From Bordetella parapertussis (lineage in GTDB: Bacteria > Pseudomonadota > Gammaproteobacteria > Burkholderiales > Burkholderiaceae_B), in assembly GCA_945883615.1 (NCBI GenBank), contig CAMCYB010000026.1, positions 1 to 25,758 of the forward strand: DNA of 25,758 nucleotides, in the 5' to 3' direction. Shown here in pieces: positions 8,596-15,856 of the stretch. The position numbers and the translations under genes are program-made. Position 1 is the first letter of the stretch, and the number at the start of each line of letters is the position of its first letter. The notes under the pieces are model-generated. The model was given only the letters and a program-made list of their open reading frames with translations. It searched no databases and was not told where the DNA came from.

Positions 8596-9087
8596 TTAAG
8601 CCGTGACAGTCGCTGATTCTTGTAATTTTTTAGCGGCGTATTGCACGGCTTTCACAATGTTTTGGTAGCCCGTGCAGCGGCACAAATTACCTGAAATACC
8701 GACGCGTATTTCTTCTTCGGTTGGGTTTGGGTTTTCAATTAAAAGGCGATAGCTTCTAACCAACATACCTGGCGTGCAGTAGCCGCACTGCAAACCATGT
8801 TCTTTGTAAAAGCCTTCTTGTACAGCGTGCAGCACGCCATTTTGAGCCAACCCTTCAACCGTTAAGATATCGCTACCTTCGCATTGAACCGCTAAGTGCG
8901 TACACGATTTAACTGAATCGCCATCAATATCGACGGTACAGGCACCACAATGACCCGTCTCACACCCAATGTGGGCGCCGGTTAAATTCAACTGCTCTCT
9001 TAAAAAATGAATAAGTAGCGTGCGGTGCTCAACAGCCTCTTCAACTTTCTTGCCATTTATATTCATGCTAACTAATGATTTACTCAT
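8596..9087 (-). CDS. coxS: CO dehydrogenase small subunit, two [2Fe-2S] clusters
   Basis: The 163-residue iron-sulfur subunit has all eight cluster cysteines in place. Cys42, 47, 50 and 62 form the plant-ferredoxin-type N-terminal set ([10 protein letters not shown] ... C). Cys101, 104, 136 and 138 form the C-terminal set (QCGYCTPGM ... NLCRCTG). It carries electrons from the Mo site of CoxL to the FAD of CoxM. It lies between coxM and coxL with gaps of 27 and 34 bases, the standard M-S-L order for form I enzymes. A GGAG site precedes the ATG. Confidence 0.95.
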   Translation of the reverse strand: MSKSLVSMNINGKKVEEAVEHRTLLIHFLREQLNLTGAHIGCETGHCGACTVDIDGDSVKSCTHLAVQCEGSDILTVEGLAQNGVLHAVQEGFYKEHGLQCGYCTPGMLVRSYRLLIENPNPTEEEIRVGISGNLCRCTGYQNIVKAVQYAAKKLQESATVTA

Positions 9088-9114
9088 GATGTGTGACTCC
9101 GAATGTTTGATCGA

Positions 9115-9978
9115 TTAACGTAGTTGACTGGCGGCATCAAGTAGGGCGCGTTTGGTCATAACACCTGCCATGGCGGTTTTGTATTCTGCATCACCGCGTA
9201 GATCTTCAGCAGGGTTGCAAATGGCTGTTACCGCATCAACCACTTTGTTCAAAATATCTTCAGACAGCGGTTGACCCATGAGAATATTTTCTGCTTCGGT
9301 TGCTCTCAAGGCGGTGTCAGCCACGTTGGTTAAACCGATGCGCACCATTGAAACTTTATCGCCATTCATTTGTAAAACAATGGCCGCTGCAGCCGTGGCC
9401 CAATCACCTGTTTTGCGCTTGAGCTTGAAGTAAGCCGTACCAGTATGTGAGGCAAGAGGTGATATGTGTATTTCAGTCAAAATTTCATTTTCTTTAAGAT
9501 CAGTCATGTACGTACCATGAAAGAAATCAACCGCCTTAACTGAGCGTTCACCGTCAGGGCCCATGAGTATAAAGGTGGCGTCTAGTGCCATCATGATTGC
9601 GGGGTGGTCGTTAGCTGGATCGCCATGCGCAATGTCACCACCAATCGTGCCGCGATTACGTACCTGAGGGTCAGCGATTAATTTAACGGCCTTTGGAATG
9701 AGTGAAACCTTGTCTTTCAGCAGTGCTGAATTTAGCAGGGCGCTTTCAACCGTCATGGCACCAATTTTAATGACACCACCTTCTTCTTTAATGCCTCTGA
9801 GTTGATCAATTTTATTTAGATCAATCAAATGAGGTGGTTCAGCAAAGCGCAATTTCATCATGGGCAATAGACTGTGGCCGCCAGCTAAAATTTTTGCATC
9901 TTCACCGTACTGATTTAATAATGCAACGGCATCGCTTAATGTTTTTGGTGCGTGATATTCAAACTCTGGGGGAATCAT
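9115..9978 (-). CDS. coxM: CO dehydrogenase medium subunit, FAD-binding
   Basis: This 287-residue FAD-binding subunit has the two flavin motifs of the family, AGGHSLLP (32-39) and TIGGDIAHGDPANDHPA (from 111). A CO-dehydrogenase-type C-terminal domain follows (LRGDAEYKTAMAGVMTKRAL). The flavin receives electrons from CoxS and hands them to the respiratory quinone pool. It is the first gene of the operon. An AAGGAG ribosome site lies 6 bases before the ATG, and a plausible promoter lies about 60 bases upstream. Confidence 0.95.
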   Translation of the reverse strand: MIPPEFEYHAPKTLSDAVALLNQYGEDAKILAGGHSLLPMMKLRFAEPPHLIDLNKIDQLRGIKEEGGVIKIGAMTVESALLNSALLKDKVSLIPKAVKLIADPQVRNRGTIGGDIAHGDPANDHPAIMMALDATFILMGPDGERSVKAVDFFHGTYMTDLKENEILTEIHISPLASHTGTAYFKLKRKTGDWATAAAAIVLQMNGDKVSMVRIGLTNVADTALRATEAENILMGQPLSEDILNKVVDAVTAICNPAEDLRGDAEYKTAMAGVMTKRALLDAASQLR

Positions 9979-10372
9979 TCAGGTCTCCTTGGTTGACAAG
10001 ATCAGATTGATTTATCAATAAATTATGTGTTTAATTTAATATACTGACCTTAACAACTTGTTCAAAGAAGTATTTAACTTTCTAGGGTTAACGATGATCA
10101 TGCCCTGTTATCGATAGGGTTATTTGTATCGGTGCATGCGTAGGCGTTTAGTATAAAAAATGCTTTTACACAGCTTTTAATTTCTCTGTATTTAAGACGT
10201 AATAAATTATTTAAAAGTGAATAGTATTTTTAATAATTTATATTATTTTTTGTTATTTATTTATAATTTTTAATTGTTAATCGAAATGTGAAGCCTATAT
10301 GTACTGGGCATTTACGGTTTATTGTTTTTAAAAAATAAGTATTTCTAAATACATTTTTTTCAGCAGGCCTGC
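9979..10372. other. AT-rich divergent intergenic region between coxM and a membrane-protein gene
   Basis: This 394-bp stretch holds no convincing gene. The 10140-10360 part is extremely AT-rich, with many A and T runs, as in bent or nucleoid-protein-bound DNA. Near the coxM side are the candidate promoter described separately and the odd palindrome AACAACTTGTT (10053-10063). A GC-rich perfect palindrome GCAGGCCTGC (10363-10372) abuts the GTG start of the rightward gene. No riboswitch fold was recognised. Confidence 0.6.
10038..10065 (-). promoter_or_regulatory. Candidate promoter of the cox operon
   Basis: Read on the minus strand, TTGAAC (10065-10060) and TATATT (10043-10038) sit 16 bases apart and would start a leader of about 50 bases before coxM. 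The small palindrome AACAA-C-TTGTT falls between them and just before the -35 box, so it could be an operator. This rests on consensus matching by eye only. Confidence 0.35.
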
Positions 10373-11026
10373 GTGCAAAATTCTTTTATATTGCGAAACA
10401 CCAATGCATTAGTGACTCTTACTTTAGTCACTTTGGTGGCCTTGACACTTTTGTATGTCAATACTGTTGCAGCACATGACTGGTGGATCGTTTTTTACGT
10501 GGCGTTACTCAGTGTAGGGGGCGGTTGTTACGTGTTGTCACGTTTGCGCCCACAAGCGATGGGGCTTTCACCTCCCCACGTGATGTTGACGCTTGGTTTT
10601 GGGGGTATGTTAATTGGTTTGTTCTTTGATTTTCAACGTACGCCCGTTTCTATCATCGCTTCCATTTGCTCAAACACACAAGGCCTTTCATTTTTTGATT
10701 CGTTGGGTTTACACATCGCGCTGATGCCTTACATGCATTTGGGCATGTTGATTGGCGGTTTAGCGGCCATTCCAAGTTTGCGCTTACTTCGACCTGAATG
10801 TCGAAAGCTTTGCTCGCTGTTGGCTCAAAATATATTGTGTTCAGTCTGGATGCTGCTCGGCATGACCATTGGTGCTGTATTTTTTGTTCAGATTTTTCAG
10901 CAGAACAGTGCGAGCAATTTAAGTTTAGGTGCCATGCTTGCAGGTATGTTTGTGGGTATGGTTTGGGGCATGGTATTGAGTGTTTTTCTGTATCGCACAT
11001 ATTTTAGATGGCGTGATGCAAGATAA
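10373..11026 (+). CDS. Unknown six-helix membrane protein with Met/His ladders
   Basis: I do not recognise this 217-residue protein. About six hydrophobic helices can be seen, near residues 12-32, 37-55, 69-87, 113-136, 152-174 and 183-207, and there is no soluble domain. Metal-ligand-type residues repeat at helical spacing: Met188, 192, 196 and 200 form an exact MxxG ladder in the last helix, His114, Met118 and His122 with Met121 and Met125 lie in helix four, and Met160 and Met164 in helix five. The start is GTG at 10373 behind a weak AGCAGG; no ATG fits and the frame is closed at 10346. It diverges from the cox operon, so a link to copper supply for CO dehydrogenase is possible but unproven. 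Confidence 0.7.
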   Translation: MQNSFILRNTNALVTLTLVTLVALTLLYVNTVAAHDWWIVFYVALLSVGGGCYVLSRLRPQAMGLSPPHVMLTLGFGGMLIGLFFDFQRTPVSIIASICSNTQGLSFFDSLGLHIALMPYMHLGMLIGGLAAIPSLRLLRPECRKLCSLLAQNILCSVWMLLGMTIGAVFFVQIFQQNSASNLSLGAMLAGMFVGMVWGMVLSVFLYRTYFRWRDAR

Positions 11027-11054
11027 CTGAACGCTGTTAACCATCGGGGTGCCT

Positions 11055-11189
11055 GCGACAACCGCGACAACCGCGACAACCGCGACAACCGCGACAACCG
11101 CGACAACCGCGACAACCGCGACAACCGCGACAACCGCGACAACCGCGACAACCGCGACAACCGCGACAACCGCGACAACCGCGACAACC
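11055..11189. repeat. 15 perfect tandem copies of a 9-bp unit
   Basis: The unit GCGACAACC occurs 15 times without a mismatch, then breaks into a diverged tail (11190-11215). It lies between two genes that converge on it. Because the unit is a multiple of three, it creates open frames on both strands, such as a run of Leu-Ser-Arg on the minus strand. The perfect identity of copies suggests recent expansion by slippage and probable copy-number variation between strains. Confidence 0.95.
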
Positions 11190-11221
11190 GTTTCGACCGT
11201 GTCGTCTCTTACGGGTTTAGA

Positions 11222-12085
11222 TTAAGGTCTAAACACCCGTTCATTTTCATAATATTTTGCTTCATTGCTCTGTGCCTCAACCCCCGGCACACCCAATATA
11301 GGTAAAGCAAAAAGATCTGATGGCGTCACAAAAGCCTGCTTTAACCAGCGTTCGGCAAGCAAAGCATCAATCGACTTAACCACGACACTAAGGTCTTGGT
11401 CCGGTAAACATGCTGGGTAAGGTTGATAAAGCACTTTGGCAATCATACCGGGGTATGGGTTTAGGGTTTTCTCAAGTACGGCGTGGCCTACAACCAGTAA
11501 GCGATGACTTTTCCAAAGATGGCGTTCCGTGACAAACGCTTGATGCCAATCGTGATCAATGAGCCATTGTGCTAAACGTGGGTCAGGGCCAATCAGAACA
11601 GCACCACTCTCATCAAACAAAGTTGCTGCGTCAGATTGGCGTGTACGTTGTGAGCGATCAGCCTGTTTGGGTTTAGCTTCATCAAATTGTTGAGCGGTGA
11701 GCCGATGATCAGAGTTGTCGTTAAATTGATCGAATGGTGTTTGCAAATAATGAACTTGATTTAGAGCTGATTTTAATTTTGGCCAAGTTAACCAAACACA
11801 AGCATTCAATAAATCATGCCAATTTTCAGTTCGTGTTGGCACCATACCTGTTTGATGAATTTGCGTTTCATACGCGCGTTGCCCCTTGGGGGCTTCTTGT
11901 TCAGTAAACTGAATAGGCATGTGTTTAGCATTCAAAATATTTTTTTTGAGAGCCAACTGATTCAATTCGCTTATGTTTGGCCAATCATTTCCCCCTATTT
12001 CACGACAAACAGACTCATAACCAGCAAAAAGTGGGTGCGAAGCGAAAGTAGATTGCCAAACTTGGGGAAGGGTATATTTAGGCAT
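11222..12085 (-). CDS. DUF3025 family protein
   Basis: The 287-residue protein matches the DUF3025 pattern as I recall it: a central block RAYETQIHQTGMVPTRTENWHDLLNACVW with PKLKSALNQVH right after it, then a His/Asp-containing second half (LVVGHAVLEK, PYPGMIAKVLY). Function is unknown. I prefer the ATG at 12085 (MPKYTLPQ) over the ATG at 12139, because a perfect TATAAT (12134-12129 on the minus strand) lies between them and would place the mRNA start downstream of 12139. It is divergent from the alkyltransferase gene, the two starts being about 60 bases apart. A 9-bp tandem repeat lies after its stop. Confidence 0.8.
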   Translation of the reverse strand: MPKYTLPQVWQSTFASHPLFAGYESVCREIGGNDWPNISELNQLALKKNILNAKHMPIQFTEQEAPKGQRAYETQIHQTGMVPTRTENWHDLLNACVWLTWPKLKSALNQVHYLQTPFDQFNDNSDHRLTAQQFDEAKPKQADRSQRTRQSDAATLFDESGAVLIGPDPRLAQWLIDHDWHQAFVTERHLWKSHRLLVVGHAVLEKTLNPYPGMIAKVLYQPYPACLPDQDLSVVVKSIDALLAERWLKQAFVTPSDLFALPILGVPGVEAQSNEAKYYENERVFRP

Positions 12086-12128
12086 CGTGTGGGGGAAATG
12101 CGAAATGCAAATGGCGAAATGGACTCTC

Positions 12129-12155
12129 ATTATAGGCATGCCATGAGCAATACAA
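12129..12155 (-). promoter_or_regulatory. Candidate promoter of the DUF3025 gene
   Basis: A perfect TATAAT occurs on the minus strand at 12134-12129. The best -35 candidate, TTGTAT (12155-12150), is weak and only 15 bases away. If used, transcription would begin near 12122, which supports the 12085 start codon. The -35 box would lie inside the first codons of the divergent alkyltransferase gene. Confidence 0.35.
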
Positions 12156-12793
12156 ACGATTCGATATTTACGTCACACGACGCTGATCTAGATCAAATTG
12201 AAATGGGCATCATCACTTGTGAAGCGATGAATCCAGTTGAAATGAAACGGGGTGGGCAAGGTTTGGTCATTCAATATGGGGTTGGTCCATCACCCCTTGG
12301 CGAAGTGCTTGTTGGTTGGACGTCGCGCGGCGTGTGTCATTTTGCATTTTTGTTGTCAAATCACGAGCAGAGGGTGGCTGAACTTAAGGCGTATTGGCCT
12401 CACGCCATATTTGTTCAAGATGATCAAGCTGCGATGCAGCTTTTAACTACGATCTTTCCTTTAAAGCGAGTAAGTGAACCGCCAGGTGAGCAAGGAAAAA
12501 TTCATCTTTTATTAAAAGGCACACACTTTCAGATAAAAGTTTGGGAATCTTTACTCAACATAGCTATAGGTCGGGTTGTTTCTTACAAACAACTTGCCCT
12601 ACAAGCGGGTTACCCAAGGGCAGCGCGCGCGGTGGGAAGTGCCTTGGCTGCTAATCGCATCGGCTTTCTTATACCCTGTCACCGTGTGATTCGTGAAAAC
12701 GGTGAAACGGGTCATTATCGATGGGGTGATGCGCGCAAAAAGGCTTTGTTGGCTTGGGAAGCCACGCAAAGGGGTAGCGATTTACACAGATAA
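12143..12793 (+). CDS. Methylated-DNA--protein-cysteine methyltransferase (Ogt/Ada-C type)
   Basis: From ATG 12143 the protein has 216 residues. The C-terminal half is the alkyltransferase domain: GTHFQIKVWESLL near 126, VVSYKQLALQAGYPRAARAVG for DNA binding, and the active site IPCHRVI with acceptor Cys169, then GHYRWG and the C-terminal KKALLAWE. It removes alkyl groups from O6-alkylguanine by transferring them to Cys169, a suicide repair reaction. The N-terminal half (VLVGWTSRGVCHFAFL) resembles the ribonuclease-like fold seen in Ada and Ogt. No Ada regulatory zinc domain is present. The open frame extends upstream to 11816, and starts at 12098 or 12119 are possible; AGG at 6 bases favours 12143. 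Confidence 0.88.
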   Translation: MSNTNDSIFTSHDADLDQIEMGIITCEAMNPVEMKRGGQGLVIQYGVGPSPLGEVLVGWTSRGVCHFAFLLSNHEQRVAELKAYWPHAIFVQDDQAAMQLLTTIFPLKRVSEPPGEQGKIHLLLKGTHFQIKVWESLLNIAIGRVVSYKQLALQAGYPRAARAVGSALAANRIGFLIPCHRVIRENGETGHYRWGDARKKALLAWEATQRGSDLHR

Positions 12794-12810
12794 TCTTGTC
12801 TAGTGTCGGG

Positions 12811-12839
12811 TTGAAAAACTGCGTAAAAGTACGTACCAT
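12811..12839 (+). promoter_or_regulatory. Candidate promoter of the coiled-coil gene
   Basis: TTGAAA (12811-12816) and TACCAT (12834-12839) are separated by 17 bases, which puts the mRNA start about 20-25 bases before the ATG at 12869. The -10 box matches consensus at four of six positions. It suggests the coiled-coil gene has its own transcript. Confidence 0.3.
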
Positions 12840-12868
12840 TAAAGCTAAGATAAATTAAGTAAGGGTCA

Positions 12869-13312
12869 ATGATGGCATCACAGGAATTACAGGTATCTCA
12901 GGAATCACACATTAGTATCGAATCTCGCGTTAAATCACTAGAGGTGTCAACACAGCACTCTCAAAAAGCAATAGATCGTATTGAAAAATCAATCGATCAA
13001 TTAGCCCACAATACACAAAAATCAATCGATCAATTAGCTCACAATACGCAAAGATCAATCGATCAATTAGCCCATATCACCGAAAGATCAATCGATCAGT
13101 TGGCGGGTAACACCGAAAAATCAATATGTCGTTTAGAAAATACGATTGATAAGTTGGCTGAGTACACTCAAAAATCAGTCGATCGGTTAGACCGCTCGAT
13201 ACAGCATGTTCGACAAGATGTCGATCGTAAGTTTTGTTGGTTGTATGGGTTGCAAATTAGTACGGTACTGACCTTAGTCGGCATATTAGCCAAAATGGCT
13301 AATATGTACTGA
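12869..13312 (+). CDS. Membrane-anchored coiled-coil protein with 11-residue repeats
   Basis: This 147-residue protein is a long helix with one hydrophobic segment at the C-terminus (about 124-141, LYGLQISTVLTLVGILAK). The stalk is made of 11-residue repeats based on KSIDQLAHNTQ: residues 40-50, 51-61, 62-72, 73-83, a decayed copy at 84-94, a seven-residue spacer, and 102-112. Such hendecads form nearly straight or right-handed coiled coils. The layout of helical stalk plus C-terminal anchor recalls bacterial DUF1640/CCDC90-like proteins, but this is a resemblance only. The second Met (12872) is better spaced from AAGGG than the first. Function is unknown. Confidence 0.75.
   Translation: MMASQELQVSQESHISIESRVKSLEVSTQHSQKAIDRIEKSIDQLAHNTQKSIDQLAHNTQRSIDQLAHITERSIDQLAGNTEKSICRLENTIDKLAEYTQKSVDRLDRSIQHVRQDVDRKFCWLYGLQISTVLTLVGILAKMANMY
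12986..13150 (+). repeat. 33-bp tandem repeats inside the coiled-coil gene
   Basis: Five consecutive 33-bp units begin at 12986, 13019, 13052, 13085 and 13118. The first two differ at only two bases, the third and fourth diverge at the 3' half, and the fifth is decayed. Units one to four contain TCAATCGATCA. Copy number probably changes by slippage or recombination in whole 11-residue steps, lengthening or shortening the stalk while keeping the frame. Confidence 0.85.
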
Positions 13313-13337
13313 CAGCAACCGTATAAATTTATAGCAC

Positions 13338-14120
13338 TTAAGCCCGGGCATCACGATATTGCATGCCACCGTCAACATCTATTACGGTGCCCGACAAATA
13401 GCTGGCTCTCTCAGAACTGGCAAATACCACTAAGTCAGCAATTTCACGGGGTTCAGCTAAGCGACCAAATGCCAGTTTTTGGGTTAAATCAAACCATTTA
13501 TCAGAGTCGCCTAATTGTTTTTCAGCCTGAACGCGCATCAACGTTTCAATGCGATCAGTGCGTGTTTGTGACGGGTTGATACCCAATATGCGAACGCCAT
13601 GTTCTGTGCTGGCGGCACCCATCGCTTTTGTAAAAGCAATCAACGCTGCATTTGCAACAGAACCGCATATGTAACCGGCGCGCGGCACGCTTCCAGCCAT
13701 ACCAATCACATTGACTATGACACCACTGCCACGCTTTTGCATGGCAGGCAGGCATTGGCGAACCATGTCGATGTAACCAAATAATTTTAGATCCCACGCT
13801 TTACGCCACGTTGCATCGTCTAAGGCAAATAAATCACCCCCTGGTATGGCACCTGCGTTGTTAACCAAAATATCAATTGATCCTGCTTGTTTTACAAGTT
13901 CCGCAATACCAAAGGTCTGCGACAAATCAGCCGCTATGGTTTTAACCTGTACGCCGGTAATATCGAGTAGTTTTTTGGCTGCCTGAGCAAGTTGTTGTTG
14001 ATCACGGCCATTGAGTGTGACATCACAACCTTCCTTGCAAAAAGACAGGGCAATTTCAAGACCAATACCTTTTGAAGCACCTGTAATAAGAGCATGCTTG
14101 CCTTTCAGTTGCAGATCCAT
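13338..14120 (-). CDS. SDR-family protein with atypical active site
   Basis: This 260-residue Rossmann protein has the nucleotide motif TGASKGIG (13-20) and NNAG (87-90), as in classical short-chain dehydrogenases, and ends in SGTVIDVDGG as usual. The catalytic tetrad is mostly missing: the Tyr150 motif reads YICGS, so Ser154 replaces Lys; the usual Ser site reads NVIGMAG; and the structural Asn position reads DLKLFG. Related SDRs with YIxGS probably form a distinct subfamily. Either chemistry differs or it is not a redox enzyme. It begins 15 bases after the deacetylase gene, so it is likely the last gene of the catabolic cluster. Confidence 0.85.
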   Translation of the reverse strand: MDLQLKGKHALITGASKGIGLEIALSFCKEGCDVTLNGRDQQQLAQAAKKLLDITGVQVKTIAADLSQTFGIAELVKQAGSIDILVNNAGAIPGGDLFALDDATWRKAWDLKLFGYIDMVRQCLPAMQKRGSGVIVNVIGMAGSVPRAGYICGSVANAALIAFTKAMGAASTEHGVRILGINPSQTRTDRIETLMRVQAEKQLGDSDKWFDLTQKLAFGRLAEPREIADLVVFASSERASYLSGTVIDVDGGMQYRDARA

Positions 14121-14135
14121 TTTTATTATTCCAAT

Positions 14136-15026
14136 TTAAACAAGCGGGGCGGATACTTGATCGATGTACCAGTCGTAAATTTCATGTGGTTTCAAAAAAC
14201 AAACGTGCGAGCTTTTCATCAACAGATCAAGCATGCTTTCAAATTCACCTATGCGGTGTGGTATGCCCATTAAATGGGGGTGTAAACCGATTGCCATCAC
14301 ACGTGGGTGGTGATGACATTCTCGTTCAAAATGTTTTAGTGTTCGGGTGGTTCGATCAAGAAACTGCCCCGTTGCATGCTTTTCAATAGCGTAAATGATT
14401 GAATCATTGAGCTCTAAGTTATAAGGCATGCTGAGCAACGGACCGTGTTGGGTTGTCATCCAGTTTGGTAGGTCGTCGACCACCCAATCAAGAACATAAT
14501 CTAGACCACAGGCCTTGAGAACGTCTGGTGTCTCAAAGCTTTCTCTCAAACCAGGGCTAAGCCACCCCTGAGGTTTACTGCCCGTCAGCGCTTGGAGTGC
14601 ATCTAAGCTTTGCTTCACAACATTAGATTCATCACCCGCTTGTTGAATTGACTTTTGATGCAGGCCGTGGCCGATGAATTCCCACTGGGCATGATTCATT
14701 GCGGCAGCAGCCGGTGCATAAGATTGCAACACGCTGGCGTTGATACTGGTTGAGGCAGGTAAGCCTCGACTTGTGATGGCTTCAATTAAGCGCGGTAAGC
14801 CGGCACGCATGCCATAATCAGCCCAAGAGAAGTTTGGGACATCAGGCACTGTTTCTTTACCATGCGGTGGCGTGATGATAGTGCGGGGCATGGCCGTATC
14901 AAACTGCCAATTTTCAACGTTAACGACTAGGTGAACCATAATGGGCCCTTGCTCGTGCGGTTTAAGCACTGGGCCATCGTTAGACAAACGGTACGGTATG
15001 CGCGGGTTAGCCATGTAAGGGGTCAC
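14136..15026 (-). CDS. Polysaccharide-deacetylase-fold (PuuE-like) amidohydrolase
   Basis: The 296-residue protein has the NodB/polysaccharide-deacetylase fold in the form seen in PuuE allantoinases and cyclic imidases: an opening strand MVHLVVNVENW (30-40), TSINASVL, the metal-binding GHGLHQKS, WLSPGL, and a late LHPHLMGIPHRIGEFE. There is no signal peptide, so it acts in the cytoplasm and probably not on cell-wall sugar. By family knowledge it likely hydrolyses a small C-N bond, for example a ring imide or ureide. That fits the amidase in the same cluster. The start is GTG at 15026, with ATG 15014 as an alternative; neither has a clear ribosome site. Confidence 0.78.
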   Translation of the reverse strand: MTPYMANPRIPYRLSNDGPVLKPHEQGPIMVHLVVNVENWQFDTAMPRTIITPPHGKETVPDVPNFSWADYGMRAGLPRLIEAITSRGLPASTSINASVLQSYAPAAAAMNHAQWEFIGHGLHQKSIQQAGDESNVVKQSLDALQALTGSKPQGWLSPGLRESFETPDVLKACGLDYVLDWVVDDLPNWMTTQHGPLLSMPYNLELNDSIIYAIEKHATGQFLDRTTRTLKHFERECHHHPRVMAIGLHPHLMGIPHRIGEFESMLDLLMKSSHVCFLKPHEIYDWYIDQVSAPLV

Positions 15027-15099
15027 TCATAAAAAAATCAAACGTCACATAGAAGCATGTGTTTTAGTGTGGGGTTGAAGCGCTATATATTGCAAAAAA

Positions 15100-15849
15100 T
15101 TAATGTCGAATCTGTAATAGAATTTCGCGTTTAAGTTGATTAAAAACCTCTGAAGTGGTGTCAGTGATGGTGCGTGGCCTAGGTAAGGGCACCACAATTT
15201 TTTGAGCAATACGCCCAGGTCGAGCCGACATCACATAAATATTATCTGCCAAGAAAATAGCCTCATCAATATCGTGTGTAACAAAGATAATGGTAGGCTT
15301 TAATTGCTGCCAAACTGAAAGTAGTAGCTCTTGCATTGACAAGCGCGTTTGTGCATCTAGCGCGCCAAAGGGCTCGTCCATTAATAGAACCCGTGAGCCG
15401 AGTGTCAAAATGCGGGCTGTGCCAACGCGTTGACGCATACCACCAGACAGTTGAACAGGCAGATGCTTTTTGAAATCTGAAAGCCCAACGATTTTAAGCA
15501 TTTCGTTTGCTTTGTCTTGATACACAGACGCCGAAATACCTTTTATTTTGGGGCCAAAGACCACATTTTCCCAAACATTGAGCCAAGGAAATAAAGCCGC
15601 TTCTTGAAAAACGACGCCGCGATCTGGGCCGGGCGCACTATGCGTGTCACCATGCACCAGTAAAGTGCCAGAACTTGGGTTTTCAAAGCTAGCAATTAAA
15701 TTAAGTAAGGTTGATTTACCGCAACCAGAGGGCCCTAAAAGCGCAATAAATTCACCGTCATTGACTGTGAGCTCAATACCCTCAAGCGCATGAACGGGGG
15801 GTTCACCTGGGTAGGTTTTATGTAAATTTTTAATCTGAATAGCTGACAT
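15100..15849 (-). CDS. ABC transporter ATP-binding protein (SsuB/TauB/NrtD type)
   Basis: The 249-residue ATPase has Walker A GPSGCGKST (39-47), a Q-loop in FQEAALFPWLNV, the signature LSGGMRQR (134-141), Walker B VLLMDEPFGALD and the switch His in FVTHDIDEA. This subfamily powers uptake of sulfonates, nitrate, taurine and many N- or S-containing organics. It follows the permease gene by 7 bases, with GAGG before the ATG. The specificity lies in the binding protein, so a sulfonate substrate should not be assumed. Confidence 0.93.
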   Translation of the reverse strand: MSAIQIKNLHKTYPGEPPVHALEGIELTVNDGEFIALLGPSGCGKSTLLNLIASFENPSSGTLLVHGDTHSAPGPDRGVVFQEAALFPWLNVWENVVFGPKIKGISASVYQDKANEMLKIVGLSDFKKHLPVQLSGGMRQRVGTARILTLGSRVLLMDEPFGALDAQTRLSMQELLLSVWQQLKPTIIFVTHDIDEAIFLADNIYVMSARPGRIAQKIVVPLPRPRTITDTTSEVFNQLKREILLQIRH

Positions 15850-15856
15850 GAAAACC

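Noticed and set aside
9979..10372. Riboswitch or small RNA in the cox leader
   Set aside because: No recognisable conserved fold; the predicted leader is only about 50 bases and AT-rich.
10897..11187. Minus-strand frame of 96 residues with a long Leu-Ser-Arg repeat
   Set aside because: It is produced by the 9-bp tandem repeat (a multiple of three) and then runs antisense through the membrane-protein gene; no ribosome site or start supports it.
11055..11189. CRISPR array
   Set aside because: The units are 9 bp, identical and directly joined, with no spacers and no cas genes nearby.
11816..12142. Long N-terminal extension of the alkyltransferase
   Set aside because: It overlaps the DUF3025 gene on the other strand and lacks family similarity; the AGG site and domain limits favour 12143.
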